Both the position numbers and the translations under genes were made by a program. 64,000 nt of DNA from Acidimicrobiia bacterium (GTDB lineage Bacteria; Actinomycetota; Acidimicrobiia; IMCC26256; JAMXLJ01): NCBI GenBank assembly GCA_035651955.1, contig DASRES010000008.1, positions 45,867-109,866 of the forward strand, in the 5' to 3' direction. Below the pieces are notes generated by a model, which was not told the origin of the DNA, searched no databases, and saw only the letters and a program-made list of their open reading frames with translations. This document shows, piece by piece, positions 24,510 through 32,791 of the stretch (position 1 is the first letter of the stretch; each line of letters begins with the position of its first letter).

Positions 24510-25268
24510 TCACAGGCTCGTGAGGCGGCCGCCGCTGACCACGAGCGTCTGCCCCGTGACGTAGCGGGCGTCGTCGCTGCACAGGAACACGGCCGCCGGC
24601 CCGATGTCCCGTTCCGGGTCACCGAAGCGGCCGAGCGGGACGAGACGCGTGAGGCGTTCCTCCATCGCAGGGTCGTGCGCGAACGCGTTCGCGAGCGCGG
24701 GTGTCGTGGCGAGGGGCGCGAGACCGTTGACGCGGATGCCGTCGGGACCCCACTCCCGCGCCAGGCTCTTCACGAACGCGCGTTGCGCGCCCTTCACCGC
24801 CGCGTAGAACGGCAGGTTGTGCGAGCCGTTGATGCCCGCGGGCGAGGTGAGGACGAGCATGGCACCGCCCCGGTCTCGCAGCGGCCCGTACGCCGCGGCC
24901 GCGCAGTGGTACGCGCCGGTGATCGACACCGACGCGTGCTCGCCCCACAGCTCGAGCGGCGCGGTCGCGACGTCGTGTGGCTCGCTCGACCGCACGCTGA
25001 CCGCGTTGTGGATCATCGCGTCGAGCCCGCCGTAGTGGTCGACCGCCGTGGCGACCGCCTGCTCGACGTCGTCGCGACGCGTGACGTCGCAACGCGCGAA
25101 GCACGCGTCGGCGTTGCGCGCGCGGATCTCGTCGACGACGGTCTCGCCACCGGCGACGTCACGCGCGGTGACGACCACGCGGGCGCCTCGCGCGGCGAAG
25201 GCGAGCGCGAGCCCACGCCCGATGCCGCGGTTCGCGCCGGTGATCAGCACCACTCGTCCCCGCTGCAC
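24510..25268 (-). CDS. SDR family oxidoreductase
   Basis: 252 aa from GTG 25268. TGANRGIG cofactor loop, a ligand-side IHNAVS variant of NNAG, SPAG serine segment, and YAAVK in the YxxxK position. Ends VTGQTLVVSGG, a typical SDR terminus. An ATG at 25331 is in frame but lies inside the SOS box and promoter of the divergent gene and would add a poorly conserved 21-residue tail, so the GTG is preferred. First gene of the SDR-LLM-VOC unit. Confidence 0.83.
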   Translation of the reverse strand: MQRGRVVLITGANRGIGRGLALAFAARGARVVVTARDVAGGETVVDEIRARNADACFARCDVTRRDDVEQAVATAVDHYGGLDAMIHNAVSVRSSEPHDVATAPLELWGEHASVSITGAYHCAAAAYGPLRDRGGAMLVLTSPAGINGSHNLPFYAAVKGAQRAFVKSLAREWGPDGIRVNGLAPLATTPALANAFAHDPAMEERLTRLVPLGRFGDPERDIGPAAVFLCSDDARYVTGQTLVVSGGRLTSL

Positions 25269-25315
25269 GGCGGGACAGCATGGCGCGTCCGTCTCGGTGG
25301 CATGGGACGCTTCGC

Positions 25316-25345
25316 TTGACAGAGCGAACATGTGTTCGATACCCT
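25316..25345 (+). promoter_or_regulatory. SOS (LexA) promoter of the DUF222-HNH gene
   Basis: TTGACA at 25316-25321 and TACCCT at 25340-25345 (18-bp spacer) form a good promoter; the ATG follows 6 nt later at 25352, so the mRNA is leaderless. The spacer contains CGAACATGTGTTCG (25325-25338), which matches CGAACRNRYGTTCG, the LexA box shared by Bacillus and actinobacteria, at every position. LexA bound there would block RNA polymerase until DNA damage. Confidence 0.85.
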
Positions 25346-25351
25346 AGCCGT

Positions 25352-26565
25352 ATGTTCGACCAGGGCAGGGTCGGGCATTCGCGGGATGGTGAGGTCTCCG
25401 ACGAGGCGGCGGGCTTCGAGCAGTCGGAGCTGTTGGCACGTCTCCGCGAGTGCTCGACGGAGGAGTTGAAGGTCGCGTTCGGGCAGTTGACGCGTTGGAG
25501 AACGCGGTGCGTGTCCAGCGCCTGCACGTGCTCGCGGTGCTCGACGAACGTGACGCGGGCGCGGACGACGGTGCGCTCGACATGGAGGGTTGGGTTGCGG
25601 CGCAGTCGTTGGTGACGCGCCCACACGCGGTGCAGCAGGTCGCGACGGCGCGCGCGTTGAAGGATCTGCCGCGCGTCGCGGAGGTCGCGGCGCGCGGCGA
25701 GCTCTCGTGGGATCAGTTGGTGCCGCTCGCCCAGATCGCGAACGCGGAGAGCGACGGCTGGTGGGCGGAGCACGGGCGTGGGTACTCGCCGGCGCAGCTC
25801 GGCTACCGGGCCGGGCTGCGGCGCAGGGCGCGTGAGGCCGACGACGTGGAGCGTCAGCGGCAGCGGTCGTTGGTGTGGTGGTTCGATCAGCGGATCAAGA
25901 TGCTGCGCCTCAAGGGCCGGCTCACGCCGGAGCAGGGTGAGCAGCTGACCCGCGCGCTGGAGCGGATCGTGGAGCGCGATCCGGTCGGCCCGGACGGGTC
26001 GGTGGAGTCGTGGGAGGCCCGGTACGCGGACGCGCTGGCCGAGCTCGCGGGCGTGAACCTGGCGGCCGACAGCGACACCGATCGTGCGTGTGTGGTGGTC
26101 CGTATGGAACACGACACGGCGTCGGGGTTCGTCGGGGACCACGACGCCCCGATCTCGCCGGAGGTGTGTCGCCGCCTGCGCTGTGACGCGTGGATCCAGC
26201 TGCTGATCCGGGACGCGTTCGGCAACCCCGTCGCGTTGAGCGCGCGCCGCCGCACGGTGTCACCGGCGTTGGGCCGCATCCTGCGTCACCGGGATCGGAC
26301 GTGCCGGTTCCCCGGCTGCACGCGCACCTGGGGACTCCAGGCCCATCACATGGTGCACTACGAGCACGGCGGGCCGACCGAGGCCGCCAACCTGCTCATG
26401 GTCTGCCCGCGCCATCACCGCTGGGTGCACGAGCACGGCTGGCGCGTGCGCGGCGACCCGAACCGCGCGGACGGGCTCGTGTTCCGACGACCCGACGGGC
26501 GCATCTACGCGCCCGGCCCACCACCGCTCGACCCGACCACCCGCGACCGCATCTTCGCCGCGTGA
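25352..26565 (+). pseudogene. 13E12/DUF222 family HNH endonuclease, frame broken near residue 47
   Basis: The N-terminal part (ATG 25352, FEQSELLARLRECSTEELKVAFGQLT) and the C-terminal part (LENAVRVQRLHVLAVLDERD onwards to 26565) are in different frames; about 25490 a single base seems missing. Joined, the product has about 404 residues: DUF222 helical region, then an HNH nuclease with CRFPGC, the catalytic LQAHHMVHY, N in AANLL and CPRHHRWVHE, all intact. The second part has its own GTG at 25450 and could be made alone. Family members in Mycobacterium are SOS-induced, agreeing with the LexA box. Function in DNA repair or mobile-element biology is not established. Confidence 0.8.
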
Positions 26566-26577
26566 CGCGGCGCGCGG

Positions 26578-27201
26578 TCAGGGAGTCATGAGCGCGCCCC
26601 CGTCGACGGCGAACGTCCCGCCGGTCATCACGCGCGCCGCAGGATCGGCGAGGAGCGCGACGACCGCGGCGACGGCATCGGCGTCGTAGGCGGGCGCGTC
26701 GAGCACGGGGTCCGTGCGCAGCGCGTCGGTGCCGTCGAGTGGCGACGAGACCAGCGCGTCGAGACGTGGCGCGACGACGAGCACGGTGATGCCGTCCGCG
26801 GCCCACTGCCGCGCGGCCGACTTGGCGAGCAGGCGTTGCGTCTCGACGGCGGTCGTGTACGGGACGAGCCCGGCTGCACCTTCCTGCGACACGCTCGGTG
26901 CGACGAGCACGACCGTCCCGCGTGACGACACGACCAACGGGTGCACGCGTTGCAACCATGCCACGAACCCGGCGATCGGATCCTCGCAGCGCCGGCGCCA
27001 CGTCTCCTCGTCCGTGTCGCGCAACAGCTGGACCGCCAGCGTGTCGACGTCGACGGCCGCGTACACGGCGACATCGACGGGTGCGTCGAACGCCTCGACC
27101 ACGTCCATACCGCGCGCCCGCAACGTACGGGCGACTGCTGCGCCGACGGTCGCGTCCGCGCCGGTGACGAGCGCGCGTCTCGCGCCCGTCACATGATCCA
27201 T
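26578..27201 (-). CDS. Degenerate SDR-fold protein
   Basis: 207 aa. ALVTGADATVGAAVARTL is an SDR nucleotide-binding start with a changed glycine pattern, and the end VMTGGTFAVDGGALMTP is typical for SDRs. The segment after the serine strand reads PYTTAVETQR, so the lysine of YxxxK is replaced by valine and the protein is unlikely to be a classical dehydrogenase. It is about 40 residues shorter than usual. The 5' end overlaps the HAD gene by 13 nt; the operon is TetR-HAD-SDR. Confidence 0.75.
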   Translation of the reverse strand: MDHVTGARRALVTGADATVGAAVARTLRARGMDVVEAFDAPVDVAVYAAVDVDTLAVQLLRDTDEETWRRRCEDPIAGFVAWLQRVHPLVVSSRGTVVLVAPSVSQEGAAGLVPYTTAVETQRLLAKSAARQWAADGITVLVVAPRLDALVSSPLDGTDALRTDPVLDAPAYDADAVAAVVALLADPAARVMTGGTFAVDGGALMTP

Positions 27202-27560
27202 CCCGGCGAACCGGGCTCGGGAAGACCCACGACGTCGAAGAACTCGAAGCCCGCATCGAGCGCGAAGTGCTCGTCGACGACGGTGTCCCCGATGTGGACG
27301 TAGCGGTCGGCGGGGAACCGCCGGCGGACCTCGCCGAGATGGTGCTTCCCGCCCACGAACGCGACGTCCACACCGTGACGCGACCAGAGCGCGGCCTGCT
27401 CGGTGCGCGTTCTGTCCGACGCCGACCCGACGACGTGACCCAGCGCGGCGAGCGCGCGCACGAGGTCGACGGCGACGGGCCCGGCCGGGTCACCGAAGAC
27501 CATCGTGCCATCGATGTCGAAGCTGACGACGAGGCGCGGCGACGACCGACCGGGTGGCAC
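27189..27560 (-). CDS. Small HAD-superfamily hydrolase
   Basis: 123 aa, about half a normal HAD enzyme. Motif I SFDIDGTM carries both catalytic aspartates, a Ser/Thr motif II may be VGSASDRT, and motif IV is GDTVVDEHFALDAGFEFFD with the metal aspartates partly changed. No cap domain. GTG 27560 sits 12 nt after the TetR stop and is the first usable start in front of motif I. A phosphatase acting on a small substrate is likely; which one is unknown. Confidence 0.72.
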   Translation of the reverse strand: MPPGRSSPRLVVSFDIDGTMVFGDPAGPVAVDLVRALAALGHVVGSASDRTRTEQAALWSRHGVDVAFVGGKHHLGEVRRRFPADRYVHIGDTVVDEHFALDAGFEFFDVVGLPEPGSPGWIM

Positions 27561-27571
27561 GGCGGGGGAGG

Positions 27572-28195
27572 CTACCGGGCGGCCGCGCGTGACGGACGCG
27601 GGCGCGGCGCCGGCGGCTCCTCGAGCACCTGTCGCATCACCTTGCCCGCCGCGAGCAGCGGCTCGGGGCTCCGTTGCGACCGGGCCAGCATCAACGCGCC
27701 CTCGAACGTCGCCATCACGGTCGACGCGAGTTCGCGCGCGCGAGCGCGGGTGGACCCGTGCTCGCGCAGCGAGGCCGCGATCGCGTCGATCCACGACGCG
27801 AACGCCTCGTCGCACGCGGCCCGGACGATCTCCGACGACGTCGAGGCGTCGAGCGACGGCGTTCCCACCACGCAGCCGCGCGCGTAGTCGGCGTCCTCGA
27901 GCGCCTGGGCGGTTCGCCGGAACAGCGCGTCGATCGCGTGGGCCGGTGACGCCTCCGACAGCTCGACCGCGAACGCGGCCGCCCGCTCGCGACCCGCGTC
28001 GCGCACGGCGGTCGCGATGACCTCGTCCTTGCCGCCGGGGAAGTGGAAGTAGATCGATCCGTACGGCGCGCGAGCGGTCTCGCTGAGCTCCTTCAGACCG
28101 GTGCCTTCGTAGCCGTGGGCGGACAGCAGACGGCGCGCGGCGCGGACGATCCGCTCCTTCGTCGGCCGTTCCTCGGTTCGTGCCACGCGCCACAT
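27572..28195 (-). CDS. TetR/AcrR family transcriptional regulator
   Basis: 207 aa. N-terminal helix-turn-helix TKERIVRAARRLLSAHGYEGTGLKELSETARAPYGSIYFHFPGGKDEV is a clear TetR DNA-binding domain, followed by an all-helical ligand domain of the YxaF/LmrA type (GCVVGTPSLD, ASWIDAIAASL). It is divergent from the MFS exporter at 28273 with a palindromic operator between, so it probably represses the exporter and itself. ATG 28195; GTG 28186 is possible. Confidence 0.88.
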   Translation of the reverse strand: MWRVARTEERPTKERIVRAARRLLSAHGYEGTGLKELSETARAPYGSIYFHFPGGKDEVIATAVRDAGRERAAAFAVELSEASPAHAIDALFRRTAQALEDADYARGCVVGTPSLDASTSSEIVRAACDEAFASWIDAIAASLREHGSTRARARELASTVMATFEGALMLARSQRSPEPLLAAGKVMRQVLEEPPAPRPRPSRAAAR

Positions 28196-28200
28196 CGTAC

Positions 28201-28239
28201 CCGAATTCGGTTGACTAGAAAGATCGTTCTAGCGAGTAT
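28201..28239. promoter_or_regulatory. TetR operator and MFS promoter
   Basis: TTGACT (28211-28216) and GAGTAT (28234-28239) with a 17-bp spacer drive the MFS gene. CTAGAA (28215-28220) and TTCTAG (28227-28232) form an inverted repeat around six bases inside that spacer, and the 10-bp palindrome CCGAATTCGG (28201-28210) touches the -35. Both are good candidates for binding by the adjacent TetR protein. Confidence 0.65.
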
Positions 28240-28272
28240 TTGCCGGTGAGGCGGACGACGGGAGGAACGTCA

Positions 28273-29853
28273 ATGGACCGAGACCTCGTGCACGAGCGGC
28301 GGTGGCTGATCCTGCCGGTGCTGTGCCTCAGCATCCTCATCGTCGTCGTGGACAACACCGTCGTGAACGTCGCGTTGCCGTCGCTGTCGCGCGAGCTCCA
28401 CGCCACGACCACCCAGCTGCAGTGGATCGTCGACGCGTACAGCCTCGTGTTCGCGGGCCTGCTCATCGCGGCGGGGAACCTCGGTGACCGTCTCGGCCGG
28501 AAGCGGATGCTCGAGCTCGGTCTCGTGTGGTTCGGCGCGATGTCGGCGGCCGCCGCGGTCGCGCCGAGCGCGCCGTTGCTGATCGCCGCGCGGGCCGCGA
28601 TGGGGATCGGCGCCGCGCTCGTCTTCCCGGCGACGCTCGCGATCCTCACCAACGTCTTCACCGATCCCGTCGAGCGGGGACGGGCGATCGGCATCTGGGC
28701 CGCTGTGACCGGGCTCGCGGTCGCGATCGGACCGGTCACCGGCGGCTTCCTGCTCCAGCACTTCTGGTGGGGCTCCGTGTTCTTCGTCAACGTGCCGATC
28801 GTCGCCACCGCGATCGTCCTCGGACGCCTGTTCGTCCCGGACTCGCGCGACGAGCGCGCCGGTCGGTTCGACCCGGTCGCGCTCGTGCTGTCCGTGGCCG
28901 GCGTCGGGTTGCTCGTGTGGACCGTCATCGACGCGCCACGCCGCGGATGGACGGCGACGACGTCGCTCGCGGGCTTCGCCGGCGCCGCGCTGCTGCTCGC
29001 GCTGTTCGTCGTGTGGGAGCGTCGCCGTCCCGACCCGATGCTCGACGTCGGCATCTTCTCCAACATGCGGTTCACCGCGGCCAGCGTCTCGATCACCGTC
29101 GCGTACTTCGCGCTCTACGGCTTCATCTTCGTGCTGACGCAGTACTTCCAGTTCGTGCGCGGCTACTCGGCGCTCGGGACGGGTCTTCGCGAGCTGCCGT
29201 TCGCGCTCACCGCCGGGCTCACCGCGCCCGTCGCTCCGCGGCTGGCGGAACGCTTCGGCACCAAGCTCGTGGTCGCGGGCGGGCTCGCCGCGATGGCCGC
29301 CGGCTTTGCCGTCGCTGCGACGTTCGACACCGGCACCGCGTACTGGGGTCCGATCGTGGGGTCGATGATCCTGCTCGCCGTCGGTCTCACGATGACCACG
29401 GCACCCGCGACCGAGTCGATCATGGGATCGCTCCCGCTCGCGAAGGCAGGTGCGGGCTCCGCCGTCAACGACACGACGCGCCAGCTCGGCGGCACGCTCG
29501 GCGTCGCCGCGCTGGGATCGGTGTTCAGCTCCGCGTACGCCGCGCGACTCACGTCGCGACTGCACGCCGTCGCCCTTCCGCCGGCCGCGGTCCACGCCGC
29601 ACGCGAGTCGGTCGCGAGCGCGCTCGCGACCGCGGCGCACGCCCCCGGAACGATCGGCGCCGCGATCGCGGACGCGGCGCGCGACGCGTTCGTCACCGGG
29701 TTCGGGGCGGCATCGCTCGTCGCGGTCGTCGCGGCCGCGGCCGGCATCGCGCTGACGTTGCGCTACCTGCCCGCGCGTGCGGCGCAGCCTGCGGGCGAGG
29801 CGGTAGCCGAGCCGGACGTGCTCGGCCTGGTCGACGACGAGACCGCTGCGTGA
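28273..29853 (+). CDS. DHA2-type MFS multidrug exporter (EmrB/QacA-like, 14 TM)
   Basis: 526 aa with about 14 hydrophobic helices. The DHA2 signature VDNTVVNVALPSL is in helix 1, GDRLGRKRML follows helix 2, and GPVTGGFLL matches the drug-antiporter motif C. Exports small hydrophobic compounds using the proton gradient. ATG 28273 has a strong GGGAGGAA ribosome site. It is controlled by the divergent TetR gene. Another DHA2 exporter is at 43035-44504, only distantly similar. Confidence 0.9.
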   Translation: MDRDLVHERRWLILPVLCLSILIVVVDNTVVNVALPSLSRELHATTTQLQWIVDAYSLVFAGLLIAAGNLGDRLGRKRMLELGLVWFGAMSAAAAVAPSAPLLIAARAAMGIGAALVFPATLAILTNVFTDPVERGRAIGIWAAVTGLAVAIGPVTGGFLLQHFWWGSVFFVNVPIVATAIVLGRLFVPDSRDERAGRFDPVALVLSVAGVGLLVWTVIDAPRRGWTATTSLAGFAGAALLLALFVVWERRRPDPMLDVGIFSNMRFTAASVSITVAYFALYGFIFVLTQYFQFVRGYSALGTGLRELPFALTAGLTAPVAPRLAERFGTKLVVAGGLAAMAAGFAVAATFDTGTAYWGPIVGSMILLAVGLTMTTAPATESIMGSLPLAKAGAGSAVNDTTRQLGGTLGVAALGSVFSSAYAARLTSRLHAVALPPAAVHAARESVASALATAAHAPGTIGAAIADAARDAFVTGFGAASLVAVVAAAAGIALTLRYLPARAAQPAGEAVAEPDVLGLVDDETAA

Positions 29854-29874
29854 CGCGCCGAGGCTGGTGCGCGC

Positions 29875-31524
29875 CTACGCGCCCGATGCGTCGCGCGCCG
29901 TCTGCGCGGCCCAGCGGTAGTCGGCCTTGCCCGCAGGCGAGCGACGGATCTCGTCGAGGAACAGCCACGCCTTCGGCAGCTTGTAGCGGGCGACGTGCTC
30001 CGACGCGTGCCGCTCGAGCTCGTCCTGCGTGGCAGTGCGACCGTCGGCGAGCTGCACCAGCGCGACCACCTCGTTGCCCCAACGCTCGCTCGGACGGCCG
30101 ACGCAGATCACGTCGCGCACGGCCGGGTGGCCGGCGATCGCCTGCTCGACCTCCTCGGCGAAGATCTTCTCGCCGCCCGAGTTGATCGTCACGGCATCGC
30201 GGCCGAGCAGCTCGATCTGGCCGTCGGGCAGCCAGATCGCGCGGTCGCCCGGCACCGCGTACCGCACGCCGTCGATCACCGGGAACGTCCGCTTCGTCTT
30301 CGCCTCGTCGTGCAGGTACCCGAGCGGGACGTGTCCCGTCTGCGCGAGCCAACCCATGCCCTCGTGACCGGGTTCGAGCAGCCGCGTGAGGTCCTCGCTG
30401 ACGACCACGGCGCCCGGACCGGGCACGAACGTCCCCGTGCTGACGCCGTCCTTGGTCGACAGGTGCGTCGCCTGGGCGCCCGTCTCCGAGGAGCCGACCG
30501 AGTCGGACACGAACAGGTTCGGCAGCAGGTCGAGCAGGCGCTGCTTCAACGCGGGATTGAGCGGTGCGCCGCCGTTGCCGAACCCGACGAGCGAGCTGAC
30601 GTCGTAGTCGCCGCGCTCGAGCTCGTCGATGAGCGGCCGGGCGAACGCGTCGCCGACGACCGTGACGGACTGCACGCGCTCACGTGCGACGGTGCTCCAC
30701 ACGTCGGCCGGGTCGAGACGGCGCGTGTTGTCCTGGATGACGATCGTGCCGCCACCCGTCATGCAGATGAACGCAGCCCACTGCGACGCGCCGTGCATGA
30801 ACGGCGGCGTCGGCGTCATCCGCAGACCGAAGCTGTCCCGCGCGGCCTGCGCGATCTCGTCGTAGCTCGTGAGCTCCTGCCACGTACCGATCTGCCGGCC
30901 GCCCATCGCGGCCATGAAGATGTCGTCCTGACGCCACGCGACGCCCTTGGGCATGCCGGTCGTCCCGCCCGTGTAGAGCAGGTACAGGTCGTCCGGCGAC
31001 GCGGCGACGGGAGGGAGCTCCGGCTCAACGGACGCGAGCGCGTCCTCGTAGTCGACCGCGCCGGGCAGCAGTGCCTCGCCCGACTCGTCCGCGACCTGCA
31101 ACAGCACCGCGACGTCGGGCAGACCGGGGAGGACGTCGGCGAGCAACGGCGCGAACGACGCGTGGTACACGATCGCATGCGGGCGCCCGTCCGCGAACAG
31201 GTAGCGCAGCTCCTCCGCGACGTAGCGGTAGTTCACGTTGAACGGCGCGACGCGCGCCTTGAACGCGCCGAGCATCCCCTCCAGGTACTCGTTGCCGTTG
31301 TAGAGGTAGAGCGCGAGATGGTCCTGACCGGACTCCCACCCGTGCAGCGCGCCGCGCTCGGTGTGCGCGCCGAGCCCGGCTCGGTGGAGGTACGTCGCGA
31401 GACGGCGTGAGCGCTCCGTCACGTCGCGGTACGTGAGGCGCCGGTCGCGCCACACGATGCACTCGCGGTCGGGGACCGCGGCCGCGACGGTCTCGTGGAC
31501 CCGGCCGATGTTGAACTCGGTCAT
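29875..31524 (-). CDS. Acyl-CoA synthetase (FadD-like)
   Basis: 549 aa adenylate-forming enzyme. YTGGTTGMPKG is the ATP loop, GSSETGAQ the acyl-adenylate region, and SPAGKADYR holds the C-terminal catalytic lysine. The sequence NVNYRYVAEELRYLF is typical of FadD3/FadD-like fatty-acid or steroid-ring CoA ligases of actinobacteria, though this is a resemblance only. ATG 31524 overlaps the stop of the nitronate monooxygenase gene (ATGA). The two probably belong to one catabolic transcript. Confidence 0.88.
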   Translation of the reverse strand: MTEFNIGRVHETVAAAVPDRECIVWRDRRLTYRDVTERSRRLATYLHRAGLGAHTERGALHGWESGQDHLALYLYNGNEYLEGMLGAFKARVAPFNVNYRYVAEELRYLFADGRPHAIVYHASFAPLLADVLPGLPDVAVLLQVADESGEALLPGAVDYEDALASVEPELPPVAASPDDLYLLYTGGTTGMPKGVAWRQDDIFMAAMGGRQIGTWQELTSYDEIAQAARDSFGLRMTPTPPFMHGASQWAAFICMTGGGTIVIQDNTRRLDPADVWSTVARERVQSVTVVGDAFARPLIDELERGDYDVSSLVGFGNGGAPLNPALKQRLLDLLPNLFVSDSVGSSETGAQATHLSTKDGVSTGTFVPGPGAVVVSEDLTRLLEPGHEGMGWLAQTGHVPLGYLHDEAKTKRTFPVIDGVRYAVPGDRAIWLPDGQIELLGRDAVTINSGGEKIFAEEVEQAIAGHPAVRDVICVGRPSERWGNEVVALVQLADGRTATQDELERHASEHVARYKLPKAWLFLDEIRRSPAGKADYRWAAQTARDASGA

Positions 31525-32639
31525 GCGTTGAGCGAGTCGAGACGCTCCACGGCTTCGACGTAGCCCTCGACGAGGTCGAGCACGACGTCGCGGGCCTTGC
31601 GGACCTGGTTCATCTGGCCGACGACCTGACCGACCGGGTTGAACAGCACGTCGCGGGCTTTCTCGGGGTACGCGCTCGCGCGGCTCACGCACTCGCCCGA
31701 CACCATGTACTGCAACGGCATCGGCAGCGGGTCGGGCGTGTCGGGGCGCTCCCACGCGTCGGTCCAGTCGTTGCGCAGCATTCGTGCCGGCTTGCCGGTG
31801 AACGACCGCGACCGCACGGTGTCCCGGCTCGTCGCGTCGAGCAGCTGCTGCTTCTGGACCGGGGACAGCGCCGACTCCTCGCACGTCAACCACAGCGAGC
31901 CCGTCCAGACGCCCTGCGCGCCGAGCGCGAGCGCGGCCGCCACCTGCTCGCCGCTGCCGATCCCGCCCGCCGCGAGCATCGGCGTCGGCGCGACCGCCTT
32001 CGCGACCTGGGGCCACAGCACGATCGAGCCCACCTCGCCCGTGTGGCCGCCCGCCTCGCCGCCCTGCGCGACGACGATGTCGATGCCGGCCTCGACGTGG
32101 CGGCGGGCCTGGTCCGGCGAGCCGCACAGCGCGGCGATGGTGCGGCCGCTGCGCTTGATCTCGTCCACGATGTCGGCCGGTGGCGTGCCGAGCGCGTTGG
32201 CGACGAGCCGGACCTTGTCGTGGTTCAACGCGACGTCGACCTGGGGCGCGGCGGTCGCCGCGGTCCAGCCGAGCAGGCGCAGGCTGCCGCTCTCGCCCTC
32301 GGGCAGCTCGGGGACGCCGTGCTGGGCGAGGATGTCCTTGGCGAATTGGAGGTGACCGGCGGGGACCATCTCGCGCAGCTGCTGCGTCAGCTTCTGCGGG
32401 TCGCTCTCGCCCATGCCCTCGTACTTGCCGGGGATGACGACGTCCACGCCGTACGGGTGGTCGCCGACGTGCTCGTCGATCCACTGGAGCTCGATCTCGA
32501 GCTGGTCGGGGTCGAACCCGACCGCGCCGAGCACCCCGAACCCGCCCGCGTTGCTGACGGCGGCGACCACGTCGCGGCAGTGGGTGAACGCGAAGATCGG
32601 GAACTCGATGCCGAGCCGGTCGCAGATCTCGGTGTGCAT
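31521..32639 (-). CDS. Nitronate monooxygenase / NPD-like FMN-dependent TIM barrel
   Basis: 372 aa. IFAFTHCRDVVAAVSNAGGFGVLGAVG is the usual start, AQGGEAGGHTG carries the active-site His, and MLAAGGIGSGEQVAAALALGAQGVWTGS is the FMN phosphate loop. Typical reaction: oxidation of alkyl nitronates; many homologues instead have unknown roles in lipid or quinone metabolism. ATG 32639 has AGGAG upstream. It is coupled to an acyl-CoA ligase. A dispersed repeat element lies immediately upstream. Confidence 0.87.
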   Translation of the reverse strand: MHTEICDRLGIEFPIFAFTHCRDVVAAVSNAGGFGVLGAVGFDPDQLEIELQWIDEHVGDHPYGVDVVIPGKYEGMGESDPQKLTQQLREMVPAGHLQFAKDILAQHGVPELPEGESGSLRLLGWTAATAAPQVDVALNHDKVRLVANALGTPPADIVDEIKRSGRTIAALCGSPDQARRHVEAGIDIVVAQGGEAGGHTGEVGSIVLWPQVAKAVAPTPMLAAGGIGSGEQVAAALALGAQGVWTGSLWLTCEESALSPVQKQQLLDATSRDTVRSRSFTGKPARMLRNDWTDAWERPDTPDPLPMPLQYMVSGECVSRASAYPEKARDVLFNPVGQVVGQMNQVRKARDVVLDLVEGYVEAVERLDSLNA

Positions 32640-32654
32640 GCGGAAGCGCTCCTG

Positions 32655-32735
32655 CTCTCTGGCCGCGCTCGCGAGGCTCGCCGCTCCTGCGGGCTCGCTG
32701 CGCACCCTCCGGGCTGCTCCGCTCGCCGCCGCGTT
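32655..32735 (-). repeat. Degenerate copy of the dispersed palindromic element
   Basis: Read on the minus strand it contains GGCGAGCGGAGCAGCCCGG, GCAGCGAGCCCGC, then GGAGCGGCGAGC and CTCGCGAGCG. The order GGCGAGCGG ... CAGCGAGCC ... GAGCGGCGAGC is the same as in the copy at 41497-41603. It fills most of the 150 nt between the propeller lipoprotein and the monooxygenase gene; no other feature was seen there. Confidence 0.5.
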
Positions 32736-32791
32736 GTCCGATCAGCAGGCGTGCGGAGGACCTGATGGTATGTCAGAGCCCGGCGGCCGGG

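Noticed and set aside
25268..25331. ATG 25331 as start of the SDR gene
   Set aside because: It lies within the LexA box and promoter of the divergent gene and would add unconserved residues; GTG 25268 fits the family.
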